Assembly: GCA_025362615.1 (NCBI GenBank)
Contig: JANYFQ010000245.1
Coordinates: 1-9,565, forward strand
Origin: Hymenobacter sp.
GTDB taxonomy: Bacteria > Bacteroidota > Bacteroidia > Cytophagales > Hymenobacteraceae
Direction of reading: 5' to 3'
DNA: 9,565 bases
This document shows, piece by piece, positions 1 to 5,660 of the stretch (position 1 is the first letter of the stretch; every line of letters begins with the position of its first letter). The notes beneath the pieces were generated by a model. It saw nothing but the letters and a program-made list of their open reading frames with translations. It made no database searches and was not told the origin of the DNA. The position numbers were made by a program, and so were the translations under genes.

Positions 1-1382
1 CCGACTGCCACGCCTACCTGCACCGCAAACTGGCCGAATCGGACGCGCCGATTTACGGCATCAACACCGGCTTCGGCTCCTTGTACAACGTCAGCATCAA
101 GCCCGACGAGCGCGAACAGCTCCAAACCAACCTCGTGATGAGCCACGCCTGCGGCACCGGGGCCGAGGTGCCCCAGCCCCTGGTGCGCCTCATGCTGCTG
201 CTCAAAGTGCAGAGCCTGAGCTACGGCCACAGCGGTGTGCAAACCAGCACCGCCGAGCGCCTGCTGGCCATGTACAACCGCGAAATGTACCCCGTCGTGT
301 ACGAGCAAGGCTCGCTGGGCGCCAGCGGCGACCTCGCCCCGCTGGCCCACCTGTGCCTGCCGCTGCTGGGCCTGGGCGAAGTCAACTACCAGGGCTACCG
401 CCTCGCGGCGGCCGATGCCCTGAGCCTCTTTAGCTGGGAGCCGCTGCGCCTGCAAGCCAAGGAAGGGCTGGCGCTGCTCAACGGCACGCAGTTCATGCTG
501 GCCTACGCCGTGGACGGCCTGCTGCGGGCGCAACGCCTAAGCCGGGCGGCCGATGTCATCGCCGCCCTCTCGCTCGAAGCCTTCGGGGGCTGCGCCGACC
601 CGTTTGCCGCGCCGTTGCACCGCATCCGGCCCCACGCCGGGCAAGTGGCCGTGGCCGCCCGCCTGCGCGGGCTGCTGGCCGGCTCGGAGCTGCAACGCCA
701 GCCCCGCCACGCCGTGCAGGACCCGTACTCGTTTCGGTGTGCGCCGCAGGTCCACGGCGCTTCGCGCGATGCGCTGGCCTACGTGGCCCAGGTGGTCGAA
801 ACCGAGTGCAACGCCGTGACCGACAACCCCAACATCTTCCCCGACGAAGACCTGATTGTGAGCGGCGGCAACTTCCACGGGCAGCCCCTGGCTCTGGCCC
901 TCGACCACTTCGCGCTGGCCGTGGCCGAGCTGGGCAGCATCTCGGAGCGGCGCACGTACCAGCTTATTTCGGGGCAGCGCGGGCTGCCGACCTACCTCGT
1001 GGCCGAGCCGGGCCTGAACTCGGGCCTGATGATTCCGCAGTACACCGCCGCCGGCATCGTCAGCCAGAACAAGCAGTTGTGTACCCCGGCTTCGGTGGAC
1101 AGCATCGTGAGCAGCAACGGCCAGGAAGACCACGTGAGCATGGGCGCCAACGCCGCCACCAAGTCGCGCCGCGTGGTCGAGAACGTGGAGCAGATTTTAG
1201 GCATCGAGCTGCTGACGGCCGTGCAGGCGCTGGCCTTCCGCCGCCCCCACCGCTCGTCCGAAGCCCTGGAGAAAGTAGTTACCGCCTTCCGCGCGCAAGT
1301 GGCCTTCGTGGGCCACGACCGGGTGCTCTACCCCGATTTGCACCGCGCGGCAAGTTTTGTGCGTTCGTATGAGTGGGATTGA
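1..1382 (+). CDS. hutH: Histidine ammonia-lyase, 5' end cut by window edge
   Basis: This enzyme deaminates L-histidine to trans-urocanate and ammonia in the cytoplasm, the first step of the Hut pathway. The reading frame is open from base 3 (459 visible residues); the family is about 500 residues long, so roughly 50 N-terminal residues lie to the left. A TTG at base 81 is not the start, because the conserved YGINTGFG block with the catalytic Tyr lies just upstream of it in frame. The Ala-Ser-Gly triad that cyclises to the MIO prosthetic group is at 321-329, inside GSLGASGDLAPL. Other family blocks are a Ser-His pair (LVMSHACGTG) typical of HAL rather than tyrosine lyase, QDPYSFRCAPQVHG, TDNPNIF, GGNFHGQP and QEDHVSMG. 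Proteobacterial HAL usually reads GNFHAE where this one reads GNFHGQ, a form I associate with Bacteroidota. No hutU, hutI or hutG is visible nearby. Family assignment is very sure; histidine as substrate is likely. Confidence 0.93.
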   Translation, partial: DCHAYLHRKLAESDAPIYGINTGFGSLYNVSIKPDEREQLQTNLVMSHACGTGAEVPQPLVRLMLLLKVQSLSYGHSGVQTSTAERLLAMYNREMYPVVYEQGSLGASGDLAPLAHLCLPLLGLGEVNYQGYRLAAADALSLFSWEPLRLQAKEGLALLNGTQFMLAYAVDGLLRAQRLSRAADVIAALSLEAFGGCADPFAAPLHRIRPHAGQVAVAARLRGLLAGSELQRQPRHAVQDPYSFRCAPQVHGASRDALAYVAQVVETECNAVTDNPNIFPDEDLIVSGGNFHGQPLALALDHFALAVAELGSISERRTYQLISGQRGLPTYLVAEPGLNSGLMIPQYTAAGIVSQNKQLCTPASVDSIVSSNGQEDHVSMGANAATKSRRVVENVEQILGIELLTAVQALAFRRPHRSSEALEKVVTAFRAQVAFVGHDRVLYPDLHRAASFVRSYEWD

Positions 1383-1392
1383 GGCGGGGTGA

Positions 1393-1424
1393 TGGATTAG
1401 TGGGTTGGTGGATTGGTGGGTTGA
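1393..1424. repeat. Octanucleotide tandem repeat, 4 copies
   Basis: Four consecutive 8-mers fit TGGRTTRR: TGGATTAG, TGGGTTGG, TGGATTGG, TGGGTTGA. Read as a 16-bp unit it is two copies with 14 of 16 identical bases. It starts 10 bases after the hutH stop codon. The function is unknown. The rest of the gap to the next gene shows no convincing terminator. Confidence 0.75.
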
Positions 1425-1467
1425 CACATGAAACCAGCCCGCCCTTGCGGTAATTTGATTGGATTTG

Positions 1468-3477
1468 ATGAGAATATTTGTCCTGCTTTTCTGCTTCCTG
1501 GCCCTGGCCGCTCGCCCGCTTGCGGGACAGGCGCAGGCGAGTTGCTACAATCAGCCCAGCCCATTAGAGTGCGGCGGGGTGCCGTTTCAAGCCTACCTCG
1601 TGGCCCCCGGCGGCCCCAACGACGGGCGGGAAGTGCAAAGCTTTTGCGTCGGCGGCGCCTACCGCTTCGCGCCGTGCCCGCAGCGTAACAACGTCACCCC
1701 CCTCACCCAAGTGCTGTACAGCACCGGCCCGCTCGGCCCTGGCTGTGGACCTCTGGCACCGTACTTTACGGCAGCCGCGCCATTCCGGCCCACGGTGGCG
1801 GGCACGGCTACCGTCACCGAAAACACCAACAACGGCCCTGGGCAGTTGGCCACGCTCTTCCAGCGCACGTTTCCGGTGCTGGCTACGCCGCCGCCCACCT
1901 TCGCGGTGCTGCCCTGCCCCGCCGGCAACGTGCGCCTGCGGCTGACGGACCCCGTGTACACCGAGTTTTTTGCCCTCATCAACGGCGCACGGCAGGCCCT
2001 GACCGGCCGCACGGTGGTGCTGCCGCTGCCCGCCGGCACTGCGTCGTTTACGCTCATTGGCCGGGTGGCCGGCAGCTTCTGCGACGGCCAAACCACCGTG
2101 AACGTGCCCGCCATTGCTCCGCCGCCCACCCCCATTCTCAGCAACCTAACGCTGGCTACCGGCGCGGTGCCCGGCCCGGCTACGTTTGCCGTGAGCAACC
2201 TGCCCGATTTTTACCGCTACACCCTGGTGCGGGCCGATGCCAGCGCCCCCGGTGGCTTCGCGCCCGTGGCCAACGTGCCGCCCGGCACCACCTCGTTGCC
2301 CATACAGCAGCTCGCCGCCGGCTGCTACCGCCTGCGCCGCGCCGATTTCTGCGGCCTCGATTCGGTGCTCTCGGCCGCCACGCTTTGCACCCTGCCACTG
2401 GCGGGCCAGGCGCAACCGGGCCAGAATGTGCTGACGTTTAACTACCCCGGCCCGGCCCTCGACCTGAAGCTATTCCGCAACAGCACCCTTTTAGCTACCT
2501 TGCCCGCCGGCACCACATCTTACCCCGACAACGCCGTGGTGTGCGGCACCTCTTACACCTACCGCCTGGAGGCCAACGTGGCGGGCGGCGCGGTGTCCGT
2601 TTCCAACAACCTCGACCTGCTGGCCACCACCGGCGTGGTGCCGCCCGCGCCCACGCTACGGGCCTCCTTCAACCTCCGCAACGTGGTCGAACTCACGACT
2701 GCCCTGCCCGGCGGGGCCGTGGTGCCGCCCGGCAGCACCCTGCGCTACCGCCGCCGCAGCGCCAACGGCCTCGTCGAAGAGCTGGCCGCCGTGCCCGTAG
2801 CCGCCGGCGCGGCCCTCCGGCCGGGGCGCGATTCGACGGCCCTGCCCGCGCTGCTCGCCGCCGCGCCCTGCTACACCGCCCGCATCGTGGACGTGTGCAG
2901 GCAGTCCTCGCCCGAAAGCCCGGCCGTGTGCCCCGCCCTGCTCACCGCCCGCCCGGCAGCGCCCGACCCTGGGGCCGTCAGCCTCACCTACACGCCCCTG
3001 CAAAGCCCCGGCGGGCCGTTTTCCTACACCCTGCTGGTGCTGGCTGTCGATGGTTCCGAGCTGCGCCGCCAAGCCGTGAGCGGCGGCACCGCCACCGACC
3101 TCTCGCCCCTCACCGACCCGCAGCGCCTGCGCTACCGCCTCGAAATAACCGGCCCCGGCCTGCCCACGCCCAGCTATTCTAACCTCGCCGACGTGGCCCG
3201 CCCGCTGCGCCTGGCCATCCCCACGGCCTTCACCCCCAACGGCGACGGCCTCAACGACGTGCTCGAACTCAAGGGCCGCTACCTCGACCGGTTTACCTTC
3301 GTGGTCGTGGACCGCAACGGCCAGGAAGTCTTCCGCGCCGCCGACCGCAGCACCACCTGGGACGGCCGCATCAACGGCCGCGCCCCGGTAAACGGCACCT
3401 ACGTCTGGCGCTTCTCCCAAACCGATACCAGCGGCGCAATCCAAACCCAAACCGGCACCGTGACGATTGTAAATTGA
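1468..3477 (+). CDS. Secreted multidomain protein with C-terminal CHU_C type IX sorting domain
   Basis: A predicted cell-surface or secreted protein exported by Sec and then by the type IX secretion system; its ligand or activity is unknown. I chose the ATG at 1468 (669 residues) over an upstream in-frame TTG at 1459, because it gives a compact signal peptide: Met-Arg, a hydrophobic core at about residues 3-15, and an Ala-Gln-Ala cleavage site ending near residue 24. The middle, about residues 25-580, is rich in Pro, Ala, Thr and Gly and appears to be a string of beta-sandwich (Ig/FN3-like) modules, with linkers near residues 218, 311, 392 and 495. Cysteines recur through these modules (for example FCVGG, GCYRL, PCYTA) and could form disulfides. 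Residues 582-669 are a textbook CHU_C domain: IPTAFTPNGDGLND, a VVDRNGQEVF strand, TTWDGRINGRAPVNGTYVW and a closing strand. No catalytic domain is recognisable, so adhesin or structural role is only a guess. Confidence 0.88.
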   Translation: MRIFVLLFCFLALAARPLAGQAQASCYNQPSPLECGGVPFQAYLVAPGGPNDGREVQSFCVGGAYRFAPCPQRNNVTPLTQVLYSTGPLGPGCGPLAPYFTAAAPFRPTVAGTATVTENTNNGPGQLATLFQRTFPVLATPPPTFAVLPCPAGNVRLRLTDPVYTEFFALINGARQALTGRTVVLPLPAGTASFTLIGRVAGSFCDGQTTVNVPAIAPPPTPILSNLTLATGAVPGPATFAVSNLPDFYRYTLVRADASAPGGFAPVANVPPGTTSLPIQQLAAGCYRLRRADFCGLDSVLSAATLCTLPLAGQAQPGQNVLTFNYPGPALDLKLFRNSTLLATLPAGTTSYPDNAVVCGTSYTYRLEANVAGGAVSVSNNLDLLATTGVVPPAPTLRASFNLRNVVELTTALPGGAVVPPGSTLRYRRRSANGLVEELAAVPVAAGAALRPGRDSTALPALLAAAPCYTARIVDVCRQSSPESPAVCPALLTARPAAPDPGAVSLTYTPLQSPGGPFSYTLLVLAVDGSELRRQAVSGGTATDLSPLTDPQRLRYRLEITGPGLPTPSYSNLADVARPLRLAIPTAFTPNGDGLNDVLELKGRYLDRFTFVVVDRNGQEVFRAADRSTTWDGRINGRAPVNGTYVWRFSQTDTSGAIQTQTGTVTIVN

Positions 3478-3601
3478 CGGATTATCGGTTTAATTGTTTA
3501 ATTGCTAAATTGTTGCTCATACGGCCTTTAAACGACACTGCGCTCACTGCGTTTTTGCCACTGCGCCCGCTGCGGGACAGATGATAGAACATCCAACCAG
3601 A
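3478..3601. repeat. Gap with short degenerate direct repeats
   Basis: Just after the CHU_C stop codon, GTTTAATT occurs twice in tandem (3488-3495, 3496-3503), followed by a degenerate copy GCTAAATT (3504-3511). Further on CACTGCG occurs three times (3536-3542, 3545-3551, 3559-3565), ending in a near-palindrome CCCGCTGCGGG (3566-3576). I see no hairpin followed by a T-run and no clear promoter. Confidence 0.55.
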
Positions 3602-3622
3602 AACAAGCAACAAGCAACAAGA
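3602..3622. repeat. Heptanucleotide tandem repeat, 3 copies
   Basis: AACAAGC, AACAAGC and AACAAGA lie in tandem, ending 8 bases before the ATG of the glycosyltransferase. No purine-rich Shine-Dalgarno sequence is present, as is usual in Bacteroidota. The repeat therefore occupies the expected leader or ribosome-approach region of this gene. Confidence 0.75.
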
Positions 3623-3630
3623 AACTCAAA

Positions 3631-4629
3631 ATGCCCCCCGATTTCATCTCCATCGTCGTGCCGCTCTACAACGAGCAGGAAAGCGTCCGCCCCCTGGCCG
3701 AGCAAATCGCCGCCGTGATGGAAGCCCACCACTTGCCCTACGAGCTGCTGCTCATCAACGACGGCAGCGCCGACCAAAGCTGGGCCGCCATCGCGGCCCT
3801 GGCCGCCGAAAACCCCCACATCGTGGGCATTGATTTGGCCGGCAACTACGGCCAGACCCTGAGCCTGCGGGCCGGTTTCGAGCGGGCCAAAGGCTCGATT
3901 ATCATCGCCATGGACGGCGACTTGCAGCACGACCCGGCCTACCTGCCGCAGTTCGTGGCCTACATCCAGGAGGGTTACGACATGGTGGGCGGGGCCAAGG
4001 CCAAGCGGCCCGAAGGCGCCACCCGCTCGCTGCTGGCCAACACGGCCCACAAGCTCATTTCGAGCATTTCGGGGGTGCAGCTCGAATATTTTGGGGCCAC
4101 CTACAAAGCCTACCGCCGCTACCTGCTCCAAAACGTGGAGCTGCTCGGCGATTCGCACCGCTTTTTGGGCGCACTCGTGGCCCGCAAGGGCATCCGCTAC
4201 CGCGAGTTCCCGATTGAAATCCACGAGCGGCAATTCGGGGCCAGCAACTACGGCATCAGCAAGGCCTTTTCGGTGCTCGTGGATTTGGTGATGCTGCGGT
4301 TTTTTCTGCGCTACTCGCGCAAGCCCTTCCGGCTGTTTGGGGTGATGGGCATCGTGAGCCTGCTGGCCGGGCTGCTGGGCACCGGCAGCCTGCTGGTGGG
4401 CACGGTTTTCTTCGGCGTGAACATCGCCGCCAACTTCCCGATGGAATTCATTTTCAGCCTCTTTCTGATAATGGGCGGCATTTTTCTCATCAGCTTCGGC
4501 CTGCTGGCCGAAATCGGCACCTACGCCTACTACGCCCGCCGCAACCGCGCCCCGTTTGCCATTCGGCAGGTGACGAGCGCGGCGGTTGAGGCGGTGCGGG
4601 CGGGCGGCTTTTCGCCGTCCGCCCGCTAA
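3631..4629 (+). CDS. Family 2 glycosyltransferase, polyprenyl-phosphate (GtrB/ArnC/DPM1-like) type
   Basis: Predicted to transfer a sugar from a nucleotide donor to undecaprenyl phosphate on the cytoplasmic face of the inner membrane. It has 332 residues. The N-terminal GT-A domain starts at once after the ATG: VPLYNEQES (10-18), NDGS (43-46) and the metal/nucleotide-binding DGDLQHDP (95-102, Asp95 and Asp97). Acceptor-side motifs are HRFLGAL (176-182) and ERQFGASNYG (199-208). Two membrane helices follow at about 236-261 and 272-294, ending in GLLAEIGTYAYY, the usual topology of GtrB, ArnC and bacterial DPM1 relatives. The short basic tail after residue 302 is partly encoded by a GC-rich hairpin repeat that runs up to the stop codon, so the C-terminus may be repeat-derived. 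A YdjC-family deacetylase follows on the same strand, suggesting joint action on a lipid-linked amino sugar. The donor sugar cannot be told from the sequence. Confidence 0.9.
   Translation: MPPDFISIVVPLYNEQESVRPLAEQIAAVMEAHHLPYELLLINDGSADQSWAAIAALAAENPHIVGIDLAGNYGQTLSLRAGFERAKGSIIIAMDGDLQHDPAYLPQFVAYIQEGYDMVGGAKAKRPEGATRSLLANTAHKLISSISGVQLEYFGATYKAYRRYLLQNVELLGDSHRFLGALVARKGIRYREFPIEIHERQFGASNYGISKAFSVLVDLVMLRFFLRYSRKPFRLFGVMGIVSLLAGLLGTGSLLVGTVFFGVNIAANFPMEFIFSLFLIMGGIFLISFGLLAEIGTYAYYARRNRAPFAIRQVTSAAVEAVRAGGFSPSAR
4596..4626. repeat. 13-bp GC-rich inverted repeat at the 3' end of the glycosyltransferase gene
   Basis: Arms at 4596-4608 and 4614-4626 pair over 13 positions with one G-T pair, around the loop TTTTC (4609-4613). 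The right arm abuts the TAA stop codon (4627-4629). A mirror-image relative lies at 4734-4765. The hairpin is coding, and its short T-run is in the loop, so it is not a standard intrinsic terminator. Confidence 0.7.
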
Positions 4630-4730
4630 TCGTCGCCAGCGCACCACCTGTTACGCCCCGTCCCCGACCGTCCGCCCGCTAATCGTTGGCAGTGCGCCAC
4701 CTGTTACGCCCCGCTCCCAACCGTCTGACC
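4615..4730. repeat. 53-bp tandem duplication, about 2.2 copies
   Basis: Unit 1 is 4615-4667 and unit 2 is 4668-4720, with 7 differences in 53 bases. A third partial copy begins at 4721 (CCGTCTGACC). Both full units begin with CCGTCCGCCCGCTAATCG, so unit 1 contains the last codons and the stop of the glycosyltransferase and unit 2 repeats them downstream. The shared CACCTGTTACGCCCCG segment is identical in both units. Confidence 0.85.
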
Positions 4731-4733
4731 GAA

Positions 4734-4765
4734 GCGGGCGGGCGGCAAAAAAGCCGCCCGCCTGC
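4734..4765. repeat. 13-bp GC-rich hairpin with A6 loop upstream of the deacetylase gene
   Basis: A perfect 10-bp stem (4737-4746 with 4753-4762) extends to 13 positions with one G-T pair (4734-4746 with 4753-4765), around a loop of six A (4747-4752). It ends 15 bases before the next ATG. Read on the minus strand it is a close relative of the 4596-4626 hairpin. No T-run follows on either strand, so a terminator role is doubtful. It could act on translation or mRNA stability of the downstream gene. Confidence 0.75.
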
Positions 4766-4780
4766 ACCGCCTCACCCCTC

Positions 4781-5590
4781 ATGCCCAACGCTTTCCGTCT
4801 GATAATCAACGCCGACGATTTCGGCTGGGATGCGCCCGCCACCGCTGCCATTCTCGACCTGGCCACCCGCGGTAACCTCACCTCCACCACCGTGCTGGCC
4901 AACTGGAGCAGCGAGGCCGATTTGACCGCCCTGCGCGGCCTGGCCGGCCAAATTTCCACCGGCTACCACCTCAACCTGATTGACGGGCTGCCCGTGGCCC
5001 CGGCCGCCGCCGTGCCCAGCCTGCTCGGCCCCGACGGCCACTTCCGGCCCGCCCAACAGCAGTGGCTGCGCTACCTCGCCGGCCGCCTGCGCCCGGCCGA
5101 AATCAAGCGCGAAATCGGTGCCCAAATCGCCCGCCTCCGCGACCACGGCCTCGCCCTCAGCCACGCCGATGCGCATCAGCACCTGCACCTCTACCCGCTG
5201 CTCGGCCCGGCGCTCACCGCTATTTTGGGCCGCCACGGCATCCGCCGCCTGCGCCGCTGGAGTGCCCAGCCCAGCTACGGCCAGCGCGGGCGCATCCTCA
5301 ATGCGTTCAGCGCATTATCGGCCAGGGGCCTGCGCGGCTTTGCCACGCCCGATGCCCTCGTGGCCGATTTCTCGGCCGGCCAGAACGCCACCCTCGCGCT
5401 CTTCGCCCAGGGCCTGGCCCGCGCCCGCCGCCACGGCCCCACCGTCGAGTTCATGACCCATCCCGGCCTCGCCGACCGCCCCAACTCCTACCTCCCCCGC
5501 CGCGCCGAATACGACTTTTGGCGCGGCGGCGACTGGCAGGAGTACCTGCGGGCGCAAGGCGGGCGGCTGGCGCGGTTTGACCAAATCTGA
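4781..5590 (+). CDS. YdjC/ChbG-family carbohydrate deacetylase
   Basis: Predicted metal-dependent deacetylase of an N-acetylated sugar. Family members include ChbG (chitooligosaccharide deacetylation), HpnK and NaxD. From the ATG at 4781 it has 269 residues, the normal length for the family. The frame stays open far upstream, but this ATG places the conserved INADDFG block at residues 9-15, as expected at the N-terminus. Other family motifs are GYHLNL (61-66, His63), SHADAHQHLHLYP (127-139, with several candidate metal or catalytic His residues) and EFMTHPG (223-229, His227). No signal peptide or membrane helix is visible, so it should act in the cytoplasm. It follows the glycosyltransferase after a 151-bp repeat-rich gap and probably shares its pathway. 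The substrate is inferred from context only; a role in degrading chitin-type oligosaccharides is the main alternative. Confidence 0.88.
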   Translation: MPNAFRLIINADDFGWDAPATAAILDLATRGNLTSTTVLANWSSEADLTALRGLAGQISTGYHLNLIDGLPVAPAAAVPSLLGPDGHFRPAQQQWLRYLAGRLRPAEIKREIGAQIARLRDHGLALSHADAHQHLHLYPLLGPALTAILGRHGIRRLRRWSAQPSYGQRGRILNAFSALSARGLRGFATPDALVADFSAGQNATLALFAQGLARARRHGPTVEFMTHPGLADRPNSYLPRRAEYDFWRGGDWQEYLRAQGGRLARFDQI

Positions 5591-5593
5591 TAA

Positions 5594-5653
5594 GCTGTTA
5601 GCTGATGGCCAGTAGCATAAAATTGTTTTTTTCAGCAGCCATCAGCTAACAGC
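5594..5653. terminator. Perfect 16-bp inverted repeat between convergent genes, likely bidirectional terminator
   Basis: Arm GCTGTTAGCTGATGGC (5594-5609) is matched exactly by its reverse complement at 5638-5653, with a 28-base loop that contains a T-run (5626-5632). It fills the 70-bp gap between the stop of the deacetylase and the stop of the dioxygenase on the other strand. Position and symmetry fit transcription end in both directions, but neither arm is followed by a clean T-run. The arm also has heptad-like TAGCTGT/TAGCTGA content, so it may belong to a dispersed repeat family. Confidence 0.6.
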
Positions 5654-5660
5654 CAAGCCA

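Noticed and set aside
1459..1467. TTG start for the CHU_C protein
   Set aside because: The ATG three codons later gives a standard signal peptide with a basic residue at position 2.
2656..3450. 264-codon minus-strand open frame over the CHU_C gene
   Set aside because: Gly/Ala/Val-rich translation without motifs, antisense to a recognisable CHU_C domain.
1515..3580. Shared CCCGCT(T)GCGGGACAG at 1515-1530 and 3566-3580
   Set aside because: About 15 bases, one inside a signal-peptide coding region; in GC-rich DNA this can be chance, and no larger repeat surrounds the two copies.
3544..4647. 367-codon open frame on the minus strand over the glycosyltransferase gene
   Set aside because: It mirrors a clearly conserved gene on the other strand and its translation is low-complexity, rich in His, Gln, Gly and Ala, with no domain. 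Long antisense frames are expected in GC-rich DNA.
4586..4780. Longer N-terminus for the deacetylase (frame open upstream to 4586)
   Set aside because: The extra stretch reads through the repeats and overlaps the glycosyltransferase; the family motif INADDFG is normally within the first 15 residues, which the ATG at 4781 satisfies.
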